The notes beneath the pieces were generated by a model. That model did not search any database, was not told the DNA's origin, and was given only the letters and a program-made list of their open reading frames with translations. Below, one piece after another: positions 7,901-15,967 of a DNA stretch of 64,000 bases. Position 1 is the stretch's first letter, and the number at the start of each line of letters is the position of its first letter. The stretch is from DASYTH01 sp035762905. Its GTDB lineage: Bacteria; Actinomycetota; Actinomycetes; Mycobacteriales; Pseudonocardiaceae. The position numbers were made by a program, and so were the translations under genes. The stretch is from assembly GCF_035762905.1 (NCBI RefSeq), contig NZ_DASUCC010000099.1:1-64000 (forward strand), read 5' to 3'.

Positions 7901-9028
7901 TCAGGCGGAACGCACGGTAGCCGCCGCGGCCAAGCGTGCCAACGCAGCCCGCGTGTCCGGGTCGACGACTGCGCCGGACAGCGCGCCGTTCGCGGCGACC
8001 ACCCGGTCGTCGATCATGGTTTCCATCCGCTCGACCGCGCCGGTGCACCGGATCAGCCGGCCCAGCCGGGCCACGTCGGCCTGTGCGCCGCGGGCGAGCT
8101 CGCGTTCCAGCTCGCAGCGCTGGCGCCGGTCGGCCAGTTCCCGGGCCAGTTCCAGCAGCGGGGTCGGTTTGCCCCGGCGCAGGTCGGTGCCGGCCGGCTT
8201 GCCGGTCACCGCCGGGTCGCCGTAGACGTCGAGCAGGTCGTCGCGCAGTTGGAAGGCCTCGCCGAGGGCCATGCCGTAGCGGGCGTAGGCCGTTTCCAGG
8301 ATGGGGTCGGGACAGCCGGCCAGAGCGGCGCCGTAGAGCAACGGACCGGCGACGGTGTAGCAGGCGGTCTTGAGCCTGGCCACCAACTCCGCGCGGTCCA
8401 GCGTCCAGCCCGGGAACACCTCGCCGAGCAGGTCGAGGAACTGACCGTAGATCGCGTCGACCCGCATCCGGTCGTAGACCCGGCGGGCCGCGAGCACGGT
8501 CTCGGCGGGCAGGCCGGCCGACGCGATCAGCTCGTCGGCCCAGACCAGGCACAGGTCTCCGGTGAGGATCGCTGCGGAGCGACCGAACCCCGTCCCGTCT
8601 CCGGTCAGGCCGCGGTCGCGGTGCCAGGCCCGCAGCGCCGCGTGCGCGCTCGGGCGGCCCCGCCTGGTCGGCGAGTCGTCCATGACGTCGTCGTGCACCA
8701 GGGCGAACGCGTGCAGCAGTTCCAGGGCGGCCAGCGCCGGCAGCACCGGAGCGGCCGGCGGTCCGAGACCGACGACGCCGCGCCAGCCCCAGTAGCCGAA
8801 CATCGGCCGCAGCCGTTTGCCGCCGCCGAGCACGGCGTCCCGCGCGGTGGCCACCAGCGTTCGCAGCTCCGGGTCGACGCCGTCCAGATCCGCGGCCTTG
8901 TCATCGAGGAACTCCCGCAGCAGCCGCTCCACCGAGACCGGGACGGCCAGGTCCATGCGGGAGCGGGGGCCGGGGAGGTCGTTCGTGCCGACGCGGGGGA
9001 CGGCGGCGGAGGGCGCGTGCGGGGTCAC
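7901..9028 (-). CDS. crtE: Geranylgeranyl diphosphate synthase
   Basis: A 375-residue trans-isoprenyl diphosphate synthase that supplies the C20 precursor for carotenoids. The first aspartate-rich motif is in HAFALVHDDVMDDSPTRRG and the second in FQLRDDLLDVYGD. GGKRLRP, the substrate-binding loop, lies about 40 residues before the first motif. The N-terminal tail of about 25 residues is unconserved. The GTG start (9028) follows a possible minus-strand -10 element TAGGCT (9040-9035) at the distance expected for leaderless translation. It is the first gene of the minus arm of the locus. An FPP/GFPP synthase is possible in principle, but context argues for GGPP. Confidence 0.9.
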   Translation of the reverse strand: MTPHAPSAAVPRVGTNDLPGPRSRMDLAVPVSVERLLREFLDDKAADLDGVDPELRTLVATARDAVLGGGKRLRPMFGYWGWRGVVGLGPPAAPVLPALAALELLHAFALVHDDVMDDSPTRRGRPSAHAALRAWHRDRGLTGDGTGFGRSAAILTGDLCLVWADELIASAGLPAETVLAARRVYDRMRVDAIYGQFLDLLGEVFPGWTLDRAELVARLKTACYTVAGPLLYGAALAGCPDPILETAYARYGMALGEAFQLRDDLLDVYGDPAVTGKPAGTDLRRGKPTPLLELARELADRRQRCELERELARGAQADVARLGRLIRCTGAVERMETMIDDRVVAANGALSGAVVDPDTRAALARLAAAATVRSA

Positions 9029-9089
9029 GGACCCAGCCTAACCGATCGCGCCAGTTGCGTCGATTCATGAGTCGATTTACAGTGATCGC
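9029..9089. promoter_or_regulatory. Divergent crt promoter with 12-bp direct repeat
   Basis: On the plus strand TTGCGT (9055-9060) and TACAGT (9078-9083) form -35 and -10 elements with a 17-bp spacer. They end 6 bp before the crtB ATG, so that transcript should be leaderless. The heptamer GTCGATT occurs twice, at 9059-9065 and 9071-9077, in a 12-bp register that fills the spacer. CarH-type regulators bind direct repeats of about one helical turn over the promoter, so this is the best candidate operator for the regulator at 5480-6364. The minus-strand promoter for crtE is weaker (TAGGCT at 9040-9035). Confidence 0.6.
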
Positions 9090-9995
9090 ATGCCCGACGG
9101 ACTCACGATCGCCTACGACCGCTGCCGACGGCTGCACCAGAAGCACGGCCGGACGTACTACTTGGCCACCCGCCTGCTGCCCGTCTGGAAGCGCCGGCAC
9201 GTGCACGCCCTGTACGGCTTCGCCCGCTACGCCGACGAGATCGTCGACCGCACCGCCGACCGGCCGGTCGCCGAACGCGAACGCCTGCTGCGCGACTGGT
9301 CCCGACGGTTCGTGGCCGGTCTGCACGGCGAGCGCGTCGACGATCCGCTGCTGCCGGCCGTGCTGCACACCATCACCGTGTTCGGGTTGGACCACCGGGA
9401 CTTCGAGGTCTTCCTCGAGTCGATGGCGATGGACCTGACCGTCACCGGCTACGCCGACTATCCGGCCTTATTGGCCTACATGGAGGGATCCGCGGCCGTG
9501 ATCGGCACGATGATGCTGCCGATCCTGCAGGCCGACGACCTCGCCGCCGCGCGCGAACCGGCCCGCCAGCTCGGGCTCGCCTTCCAGCTCACCAATTTCA
9601 TCCGCGACGTTGCCGAGGACCTCGACCGCGGCCGGGTGTACCTGCCCGAGCAGGACCTCGCCGAGTTCGGCGTGACCCGGGCCGACCTGACGGCCGCCAC
9701 CGCCGCCGGGAAGGCGTCCCCGGCGATTCGGGCGCTGATCGAGTTCGAGGTGGTCCGGGCCTGGTTGCACTACCGGCGGGCGGCCCCCGGGATTCCGTTG
9801 CTCGCGGCCCGGTCGCAGACCTGCATCCGGGCCGCATACCAGATGTACAGCGGGATTCTGCGCGCGGTGCAGGACGCCGACTACGACGTCTTCGCCCGGC
9901 GGGTCACCGTGCCCACCTGGCATCGGCTCGGCCTTGCGGCGCGCAGCGTCATCACCCCGCCGGGCACCCCGGTCACCGTCCCGTTCGGAGGGTGA
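9090..9995 (+). CDS. crtB: Phytoene synthase
   Basis: A 301-residue squalene/phytoene synthase family enzyme that condenses two GGPP molecules to phytoene. Both Asp-rich motifs are clear: YGFARYADEIVD (about residues 42-54) and QLTNFIRDVAEDLDRGRVYLP (about 165-185). The length is normal. The ATG at 9090 lies directly after the promoter -10 element, with no leader. The stop (9993-9995) is 3 bp before the GTG of the lycopene cyclase subunit. It is the first gene of the plus arm, which continues without a gap to the P450. Confidence 0.93.
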   Translation: MPDGLTIAYDRCRRLHQKHGRTYYLATRLLPVWKRRHVHALYGFARYADEIVDRTADRPVAERERLLRDWSRRFVAGLHGERVDDPLLPAVLHTITVFGLDHRDFEVFLESMAMDLTVTGYADYPALLAYMEGSAAVIGTMMLPILQADDLAAAREPARQLGLAFQLTNFIRDVAEDLDRGRVYLPEQDLAEFGVTRADLTAATAAGKASPAIRALIEFEVVRAWLHYRRAAPGIPLLAARSQTCIRAAYQMYSGILRAVQDADYDVFARRVTVPTWHRLGLAARSVITPPGTPVTVPFGG

Positions 9996-9998
9996 GGC

Positions 9999-10301
9999 GT
10001 GGACTCGTTGCAGTACCTGCTGTTGCTGCTCGGCTGCCTGGCGATCACGTTGCCGCTGGAGCCGGTAGCGCGGGTCTACCGCCGGCCGGCCAGGCTGGCC
10101 GGCACGCTGTTGCCGGTGGTGGCCGTGTTCGTCGCGTGGGACCTGATCGCCACCGCCCGCGGACACTGGTGGTTCTCCGAGCGGTTCACCACCGGAGCCA
10201 CGGTGCTCGGGCTACCGGTCGAGGAGTGGTTGTTCTTCCTGGTGGTCCCGGTCTGCACGCTGCTGACCTACGAGGCCGTGGGACGTCGCCGTGCTCGGTG
10301 A
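9999..10301 (+). CDS. crtYc: Lycopene cyclase subunit, CrtYc type
   Basis: A 100-residue integral membrane protein with three hydrophobic segments (about residues 4-20, 35-50 and 78-95). It carries the family motif LPVEEWLFFLVVP near its C-terminus. CrtYc/CrtYd pairs form the heterodimeric lycopene cyclases of actinobacteria, and both subunits are needed. The GTG start is 3 bp after crtB. The 3' end overlaps crtYd by 11 bp, which supports equal production of the two subunits. Whether it makes beta or epsilon rings cannot be told from sequence alone; C40 beta-cyclases are the closest precedent. Confidence 0.85.
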   Translation: MDSLQYLLLLLGCLAITLPLEPVARVYRRPARLAGTLLPVVAVFVAWDLIATARGHWWFSERFTTGATVLGLPVEEWLFFLVVPVCTLLTYEAVGRRRAR

Positions 10302-10608
10302 GTACACCGCCGCCGCGCTGCTCGCCTCGGTCGCGGTGGTACTGCTGGAGACGACGCTGTTGCGCACCGGGCTGTTCCGGCGCGGCCGGTACTGGGCGGC
10401 GATGGCCATCGTGCTGGCCTTCCAGGTGCTGGTGGACGGCTGGCTCACCAAGGCCGCCGCGCCGATCGTGCACTACAGCGCCGAAGCCACCTCCGGGGTG
10501 CGGGTGCCGTGGGACATTCCGGTGGAGGACTTCGGGTTCGGCTTCGCGTTGGCGACGTTGACGTTGCTGCTGTGGGAGCGCCACCGTCGGGACGGCGAGC
10601 ATGCCTAG
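10291..10608 (+). CDS. crtYd: Lycopene cyclase subunit, CrtYd type
   Basis: A 105-residue membrane protein, partner of CrtYc. It has hydrophobic helices at about residues 5-22 and 37-52 and ends with the cyclase motif PWDIPVEDFGFGFALATL. The GTG start lies inside the crtYc reading frame (11-bp overlap). Its stop overlaps the start of the acyltransferase by 8 bp. No UbiA-type lycopene elongase is nearby, so a C40 rather than C50 carotenoid is expected. Confidence 0.85.
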   Translation: MLGEYTAAALLASVAVVLLETTLLRTGLFRRGRYWAAMAIVLAFQVLVDGWLTKAAAPIVHYSAEATSGVRVPWDIPVEDFGFGFALATLTLLLWERHRRDGEHA

Positions 10609-11230
10609 CCCCGTGCGCCGTGCCTGCGAGCACCTGGTCCGGCGCGGCCTGCGCGGCGTGTGGCTGCGCGGCCGGCCGCCGGCCGGTCCGTTCGTGTGGG
10701 CGGCGAACCACCACAGCTGGTGGGATCCGTTCGTCGCCGCCGCGGTCGTCGGTCGCCTGGGCCGGGCGCCTGCCGTGCTGATGGAACAGGACAACCTGCG
10801 GCGGTTCGGCGTGGCGCGGCTGCTTGGTGCGTTCGGCACGGCGCAACTGCGCCAGGGGCTGCACCACCTGCGGCGGGGCCGAGTGCTGATCATCTTCCCG
10901 GAGGGGGTGTTGCGGCCGCCGGCCCGGCTCGCCGCACTGGCCGACGGTGCCGCCTGGTACGCCCGGCGGGCCGAGATTCCGCTGTGCGCGGTGGCCGCCC
11001 GGATCGTGCTCCGCGGGCACCAGGCGCCGGAAGCGTACCTGGACATGTCCACAGTGGACACCTCCGCTCCGGTGGCAGGGGTGACCGCGCGGCTGGAGCA
11101 GGTGTTGGCGGTCCAGCTCGGAGAGCTCGACCGGTCGATCGCCACGAGCGACCCACGCCGGCCGCTGCCCGGGTTCACGCCGTACCTCGAGGGGCGGCGT
11201 AGTTGGGACGAGCGATGGTCCCGGGACTGA
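10601..11230 (+). CDS. PlsC-type acyltransferase, probable carotenoid acyltransferase
   Basis: A 209-residue lysophospholipid-acyltransferase-fold protein. The catalytic HX4D motif is in ANHHSWWDPF (about residues 35-44) and the second block is IIFPEG (about residues 97-102). In carotenoid loci such proteins transfer a fatty acid to a sugar on the carotenoid; CruD of green sulfur bacteria and CrtO of Staphylococcus are precedents by role. It sits between the cyclase and the glycosyltransferase and overlaps both, which supports that role here. A general glycerophospholipid acyltransferase is less likely given the location. Confidence 0.75.
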   Translation: MPSPVRRACEHLVRRGLRGVWLRGRPPAGPFVWAANHHSWWDPFVAAAVVGRLGRAPAVLMEQDNLRRFGVARLLGAFGTAQLRQGLHHLRRGRVLIIFPEGVLRPPARLAALADGAAWYARRAEIPLCAVAARIVLRGHQAPEAYLDMSTVDTSAPVAGVTARLEQVLAVQLGELDRSIATSDPRRPLPGFTPYLEGRRSWDERWSRD

Positions 11231-12285
11231 GCTCGGCCGTGTTGGCCTACCACGCGGTGAAGACGGCCGGCGTGGTGATCAACCTGGTGGCGTTCCCGAC
11301 GTTGCGGCCGGGCGGGGTGCCAAGCACGCGGACCTCCGTGCTGGTGCCGGCCAGGGACGAGGCCGACCGGCTGCACCGCACGCTGCCGGGCCTGCTCGCC
11401 CAGCCTGCCGAGGAAATCCTCGTGCTCGACGACGGATCCCGGGACGGCACGGCCGCGATCGTCACCTCGTTCGCCGACCGTGAGCCGCGCCTGCGGCTGC
11501 TCACCGGGACGCCGCCGCCGGCCGGCTGGACCGGAAAGAGCTGGGCGTGCCACCAGCTCGCCGCGGCCGCGACCGGTGATCTGCTCGTGTTCTGCGACGC
11601 CGACGTCACCCTCCGGCCCGGTGCGCTGGCCGCCGTCGAGCAGCAGATCACGGCCCAGCGCGCGGACGTGTTCTCCGTGTTCCCCCGCCAGGAGACCCGC
11701 ACCCTCGGCGAACGGCTGCTGGTGCCGCTCGTCGACGAGACCCTGCTGGGGTTCCTGCCGCACCCGTTGCTGGCCGCTCCGGTGCCGGCCGCCGCCGCCG
11801 CGAACGGACAACTGCTCGCGTTCCGCCGCACGGCCTACCACCGGCTCGGCGGTCACGCCGCCGTAGCCGGCGCCCTCGTCGAGGACCTCGCGCTGGCCCG
11901 GCGCACCCGCGCGCAGGGACTGCGGCTCGGGCTCGCGCTGGGCGGTGAGCTGGTCACCGCCCGGATGTACCCCGGTTACCCCGCGGCGGTGGCCGGGTTC
12001 GGCAAGAGCCTGCGCGCCGCCCACGGCGGCAGCGCCGCACTACTGATGGCCGGCGCCGCCGCCCGGTTGGCGGTCTACTGCCTGCCCTGGCTGTACTGGC
12101 GGCATCGGGCGTGGCGGTGGGCGATCCTGCTCGGGCTCGCCGAACGGCTGCTGGTCAACGCCAAGTGTGGCCGGCGCGCCTACCTGGAAGCCGCGCTGGT
12201 GCCGGTGGGCGCGGCCGCGGCCCTGCCGGTCTATCTCGTGGCGCTGCGCCGTACCGCGCGGTGGAAGGGGCGGGACTACTCGTGA
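11215..12285 (+). CDS. Family 2 glycosyltransferase, probable carotenoid glycosyltransferase
   Basis: A 356-residue GT2 enzyme with a short N-terminal membrane segment (about residues 5-25). The nucleotide-binding start is TSVLVPARDEADRL, followed by EEILVLDDGSRDGT and the metal-binding DXD in LLVFCDADVTLRPG. C-terminal hydrophobic helices (about 275-340) anchor it to the membrane, as in CruC/CrtQ-type enzymes. I choose the ATG at 11215; a TTG four codons earlier (11203) is possible. It overlaps the acyltransferase by 16 bp and the P450 by 4 bp. It probably transfers glucose to a hydroxyl made by the P450. Confidence 0.8.
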   Translation: MVPGLSSAVLAYHAVKTAGVVINLVAFPTLRPGGVPSTRTSVLVPARDEADRLHRTLPGLLAQPAEEILVLDDGSRDGTAAIVTSFADREPRLRLLTGTPPPAGWTGKSWACHQLAAAATGDLLVFCDADVTLRPGALAAVEQQITAQRADVFSVFPRQETRTLGERLLVPLVDETLLGFLPHPLLAAPVPAAAAANGQLLAFRRTAYHRLGGHAAVAGALVEDLALARRTRAQGLRLGLALGGELVTARMYPGYPAAVAGFGKSLRAAHGGSAALLMAGAAARLAVYCLPWLYWRHRAWRWAILLGLAERLLVNAKCGRRAYLEAALVPVGAAAALPVYLVALRRTARWKGRDYS

Positions 12286-13409
12286 CCGCCCTCCCCCAGC
12301 CGGCGGCCCAGCGCCCGTTCGGCCACCTGTGGCGCTGGACCTCCAACCCGCTGGCGCTGCTCGAGGAAGGCGCCGGCCGGGCGCCCGTGTTCGAACTGCG
12401 GCTGTGGCGGCGCGCGGTCGTCGGCTACCGGCCGGACTGGAACCGGTCGGTCCTCGGCGACCTGGACACTTTCCGCAGCCAGGGCAGCCTTTCCGGCCTC
12501 ACGCCCTATCTGGACGGCGGTGTCGTCCACACCGACGTGCCGAGGCACGCCGCCCGCAGGCGCGACCTCAACCCGCACTTCAGCACCCGGGCCCTGGCCG
12601 GCACCACCGGTCAGCTGCACGCGCTGGTCGATTCCGCCCTGCCGAGCGGGCCGTTCGACGCGCTCGGCTGGGCCGGCCGCACGGTCCGGCGGCTGCTGAA
12701 CCTGGTGCTGTTCGCCGGCCGGCTACCGGATCCTCTGCTTGCCGAGTTCCTCGCTCCGCTGCATCAGCCGCCGCCGCACCCGCTGCTCCCCCGGCCCCGG
12801 CTGTTCCGCCAGATCCGCACGGCCATCGACGGTGCGCTGACCGACCCGCCGCCCGGCAGCCTGCCCGCCGCCCTGGCCGGGCTGGACGGAGATGCCGCCG
12901 AGGAACTGCGGATCGCGCTCGCCGCCGGCTACGACACCACCGCCCACACGCTCGCCTGGGGCCTGTGGCACCTCGCCGAAACGCCCGGCTGGCGGCGGGC
13001 CGACGCAGTGGACGCCGTGCTCGACGAGGTCCTCCGGCTGCACCCCGCCGGTTGGCTCGGCAGCCGTGTCACCCACCGCGACACCGTCGCCGCCGGCGTC
13101 GCACTGCCCGCGGGAACCCTCGTGCTCTACTCGCCCTACCTCACCCATCGCGACCCCGAGCTGTGGTCCGCGCCCGACCGCTTCCGTCCGGAACGGTTCG
13201 CCGCCGGCGGGCGTCCGGCATGGGCCTACCTCCCGTTCGCCGCAGGTCGCCGCACCTGCCTCGGCGCCCACCTGGCGCGGCTCGTCCTGCGCACCGCGCT
13301 CACCGCGTTCTGCTCCGGCGAACTGGTGGTGCTCGGCGGCGACCCGACCCCGCGCACCGGCATCACACTGCGGCCCAAGGGCCCGCTCTGGTTGGCTCGG
13401 CGCACCTGA
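12282..13409 (+). CDS. Cytochrome P450, probable carotenoid hydroxylase
   Basis: A 375-residue cytochrome P450. The I-helix oxygen motif is AAGYDTT (214-220), the K-helix is EVLR (249-252) and the heme loop is FAAGRRTCLG with Cys326 as ligand. At 375 residues it is short for a bacterial P450, lacking part of the N-terminal region. The Thermus beta-carotene hydroxylase CYP175A1 is also compact, though homology was not tested. The GTG start forms a GTGA overlap with the glycosyltransferase. As last gene of the plus arm it is the likely source of the ring hydroxyl to which sugar and acyl chain are added. No dedicated ferredoxin gene is nearby. Confidence 0.85.
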   Translation: MTALPQPAAQRPFGHLWRWTSNPLALLEEGAGRAPVFELRLWRRAVVGYRPDWNRSVLGDLDTFRSQGSLSGLTPYLDGGVVHTDVPRHAARRRDLNPHFSTRALAGTTGQLHALVDSALPSGPFDALGWAGRTVRRLLNLVLFAGRLPDPLLAEFLAPLHQPPPHPLLPRPRLFRQIRTAIDGALTDPPPGSLPAALAGLDGDAAEELRIALAAGYDTTAHTLAWGLWHLAETPGWRRADAVDAVLDEVLRLHPAGWLGSRVTHRDTVAAGVALPAGTLVLYSPYLTHRDPELWSAPDRFRPERFAAGGRPAWAYLPFAAGRRTCLGAHLARLVLRTALTAFCSGELVVLGGDPTPRTGITLRPKGPLWLARRT

Positions 13410-13439
13410 CGACACCTCGGTCAGGCGGCTGATGACGGT

Positions 13440-13580
13440 CAGCTGACTTCGGAGTGCTGGGCGAGGTTCGTCGATCGGGTAGCCGGGCGAGCCGATGATG
13501 CGGAGGGGTTGCCCGCGCGGGTCGCCGAAGGTCTCGTAGACGAGTTCCACATCACCGTGGCGACAGGTCATCACGCTCAT
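13440..13580 (-). pseudogene. Relic of an alpha/beta-hydrolase gene
   Basis: The minus-strand reading starts as a typical alpha/beta-hydrolase N-terminus, CRHGDVELVYETFGDPRGQP. After about 25 residues it jumps to SPGYPIDEPRPALRSQ, which resembles the cap or C-terminal part of the same family. The central part with the nucleophile elbow and catalytic triad is missing. This looks like an internal deletion. The frame then runs antisense into the P450 gene without any domain. It is not functional as read. Confidence 0.55.
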
Positions 13581-13589
13581 GCCAAGTCC

Positions 13590-13893
13590 AAGCCGCTGCC
13601 GCCTTTCTGAGCCGCGCCGTACTCCACCCCGAGATCGCCACCACCCTGGTCGCCGACTCCGCCCGCCTCGCCACGCCCTCGCCGAACAAATCCGCCGCGG
13701 TCAACCCGCCAACACCAACCCCGAACGCGACGCAGCCGGCCTGCTCGCGCTCGCCGACGGGCTCATCGCGCATATCCTCACCGGTCGCCTCACCCACACC
13801 CTGGCCCACGGCATCCGCACCACCCAACTCGACCGCATCTTCACCCAGCCACCCCACAACCAGAAGGCAGCCAAGCGAGTTCGAAGGAAGTAG
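13590..13893 (+). pseudogene. Relic of a TetR-family regulator C-terminus
   Basis: One frame reads AAFLSRAVLHPEIATTLVAD (about 13600-13665). A second frame continues RHALAEQIRRGQ and DAAGLLALADGLIAHILTG up to 13893. Together they match the C-terminal ligand/dimerisation half of a TetR/AcrR repressor, with a frameshift near 13670. The DNA-binding N-terminus is absent. The gene is broken and truncated. Confidence 0.55.
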
Positions 13894-14023
13894 CAGTCCA
13901 CCTGCCCCGACCACCGCTGGTAGCGGTTTCGTGTACGCGCAGTTGACGCGACGCCAATCCGGCTCCTAGGGTCGAGTTCGACGCGACAAACGTTGTTCGA
14001 GATATCGAACTAAGGCGGTGGTC

Positions 14024-14430
14024 ATGGCTGCCCGACGCCGAATCGCGTGGGCCCTGCTCGCGTCGTCGGATTTCGGTAGCCCTGCTGACAACCGCGCTAC
14101 TGGCCGGGACGCATGCGGTAGCTCAGGCGCACACCGGCACAGCCGCGCCGGCCCAGGTGTCCGCCACCCCCGCGCAGCGCATCGACAACATCGGCGCCTC
14201 GGGTGCGTGGTGGGTCAACGACTCGGACCCTGGTGGTCAACAACCTCAACACCACGGCGGCCACGGTGGAGGTCACGGTCGGCGGGGTGTCCGGGTTGCG
14301 TCCGGTGAGCGCACACCGCACCAGCGCCACGCAGAACCTCGCCCGGATCGCCAACCCGCCGGTCTCCGGCGCCACGGTGTCGCTGTCGTTGCCGGCCCGC
14401 GGCATCACCACCTACGTGTTCGAGCGGTGA
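14024..14430 (+). pseudogene. Relic of a secreted GH30-like glycoside hydrolase
   Basis: The start encodes MAARRRIAWALL. A frameshifted signal-peptide core follows, ending near AAPAQVSATPAQ, then RIDNIGASGAWWVNDSD, which resembles the mature N-terminus of GH30-type endo-beta-1,6-galactanases. It joins directly to a C-terminal beta-sandwich piece, TLVVNNLNTTAATVEVTV with SLPARGITTYVFER at the end. The whole catalytic barrel (roughly 350 residues) is missing. This is a deletion remnant. Its 3' end overlaps the 3' end of the MocR gene. Confidence 0.6.
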
Positions 14431-15884
14431 ACGTCCGGCCGGATCATGGGTACGGTCTGCTGTCGGACGGCTTGGGCGAGGGTGCGGATGCCGCGGCGGA
14501 TCTGGTGGTCGCTGACGTTGCCGAAGCCGAGTACGAGAGCGGGTGGGCACGGCTCGGTTTCCGCGCCCGCGGGCGCGAACCGGTAGTGGGCGAGTCCGTT
14601 GACCCGGACGCCCATGATCGCCGCGGTCGTCACGACGGCGCGTTCGGATGTCCCGTCGGGGAGGCGCAGCAGGGCGTGGCAGCCGGCTGCCAGCCCGTGT
14701 AACCGGCCCGGTCCGAAGGCGAGTTCGGCCTCGGCTGCCAGCACGTCGCGGCGTGCGTGGTAGATCTCCCGCACACGTCGCAGATGGCGGTCGAACCGGC
14801 CCGACTCCATGAGCAGCGCCAGCGCTTCCTGGTCCAGCCCGGGGGCGTCGCGACAGCTGAGCCGTTTCTCCTCGACGATCCCGGCCACGAACGGCGCTGG
14901 CGCGAGCACCCAGCCCAGCCGGATCGCGGGTGCGAGCGTCTTGCTGACCGATCCCAGCGCGATCACCCGGGCGGGGTTGAGGCCCTGCAGCGAGCCGACC
15001 GGCTGCCGGTCGTATCGGAACTCGGCGTCGTAGTCGTCCTCGAGGATCACCCCGTCGACCTCGTCGGCCCAGGCGACCAGGTCGCGGCGCCGCGACGGGC
15101 CGAGCGCGACACCGGTGGGGCATTGGTGGGCCGGTGTCAACAACACCGCCCGGGCCCCGGTCCGGCGCAGGCGGTCCACGTCGAGGCCGTGGTCGTCGAC
15201 CGGAACCGGCACAGCGGAGAGGCCCGCGCGGCGGGCGATCACGTCGTGCTCGCGGGGGCCGGGATCCTCCAGCGCGATGCGCTGGATGCCGTGCCGTGCC
15301 AGCGTCGCGAGGACGAAAGCCAGCCCCTGCCGGAAACCCGAAACGACGACGGCGTCCTCTGCGACCGCGCAGCCCGACCGAACGCGACGGTGGTAGGCGG
15401 TGACAACCTCTCGCAGATGCCGGCAACCGGCCGGGTCCCCGTCCCCCAACGCGGCGGTTGGCATGGTCCGCGTCGCCTCCGCCACCGCCCAACTCCATGC
15501 GGTCAGCGGCACCGAGCCGAGATCGGGAATGCCGTACTCGAAGTCGGCCTCGACCGGTCGGGGTGCGGCCGAGGTCGCAGCGCCGCCGGGCGGTTGCCGG
15601 GCCGGCCCGCCGGAGGGCATCGTGGCCACCCGTGTCCCGGAGCCGACCGCCGACTCGACGTACCCCTCGGCCAGCAACTGCTCGTAGACATCGACGACCG
15701 TGCCTCGGGAGACGCCGAGCAGTTCGGCCAGGTGTCGCGTCGACGGCAAGCGCTCTCCGGCGCCGAGCCGCCGATCGCGGATCGCCGCCCGCAACTGGTC
15801 CTGGAGCTGAATCCGGAGCGGACCAGCGCCGCGGTCCAGCGCCACCGGTAGGTCGGGGCCACCACGAGCCCAGTGCACGGTCAT
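14412..15884 (-). CDS. MocR/PdxR-type GntR regulator with aminotransferase domain
   Basis: A 490-residue fusion. The N-terminal GntR winged helix covers about residues 20-85 (LRAAIRDRRLGAGERLPSTR and LGVSRGTVVDVYEQLLAEGY). An aminotransferase class I domain covers about residues 115-470. LEDDYDAEFRYDR and SVSKTLAPAIRLGW (PLP lysine) are visible, so PLP binding is expected. MocR proteins sense PLP or amino-acid-like ligands. I use the ATG at 15884; a GTG ten codons upstream is possible. The divergent neighbour is an EamA exporter and the 84-bp gap holds repeated heptamers, so it probably controls that transporter. Confidence 0.88.
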   Translation of the reverse strand: MTVHWARGGPDLPVALDRGAGPLRIQLQDQLRAAIRDRRLGAGERLPSTRHLAELLGVSRGTVVDVYEQLLAEGYVESAVGSGTRVATMPSGGPARQPPGGAATSAAPRPVEADFEYGIPDLGSVPLTAWSWAVAEATRTMPTAALGDGDPAGCRHLREVVTAYHRRVRSGCAVAEDAVVVSGFRQGLAFVLATLARHGIQRIALEDPGPREHDVIARRAGLSAVPVPVDDHGLDVDRLRRTGARAVLLTPAHQCPTGVALGPSRRRDLVAWADEVDGVILEDDYDAEFRYDRQPVGSLQGLNPARVIALGSVSKTLAPAIRLGWVLAPAPFVAGIVEEKRLSCRDAPGLDQEALALLMESGRFDRHLRRVREIYHARRDVLAAEAELAFGPGRLHGLAAGCHALLRLPDGTSERAVVTTAAIMGVRVNGLAHYRFAPAGAETEPCPPALVLGFGNVSDHQIRRGIRTLAQAVRQQTVPMIRPDVHRSNT

Positions 15885-15967
15885 GCCACCAGTACACCAA
15901 ATGGTCCGCTCCACGGATCGGCGAATGGACCTTCCGACTGGACCGCATCGGCCGCAGGCTGGGTGCC
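15885..15967. promoter_or_regulatory. MocR-EamA divergent control region with repeated heptamers
   Basis: Heptamers ATGGTCC (15901-15907), ATGGACC (15925-15931) and CTGGACC (15938-15944) occur in this 83-bp gap. The last two are direct repeats 13 bp apart. The first is related to them as an inverted copy (GGACCAT on the other strand). MocR regulators usually bind such repeated half-sites in divergent promoters. No strong consensus promoter was seen. Confidence 0.45.

Noticed and set aside
7890..8552. N-terminal extension of the crtI frame
   Set aside because: It overlaps crtE out of frame and carries no domain. The FAD motif starts directly after the ATG at 7889.
10186..12024. Long minus-strand frame opposite the cyclase, acyltransferase and glycosyltransferase genes
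   Set aside because: Low-complexity composition, no start signal and no domain. The opposite strand has a tight, well-supported operon.
12111..12281. N-terminal extension of the P450 frame
   Set aside because: It lies inside the glycosyltransferase gene, has no family features, and the GTG at 12282 forms a typical GTGA overlap.
4413..13409. Whether the carotenoid locus is C50-type
   Set aside because: C50 loci carry a UbiA-type lycopene elongase beside CrtYe/CrtYf-like subunits. None is present, so C40 is preferred.
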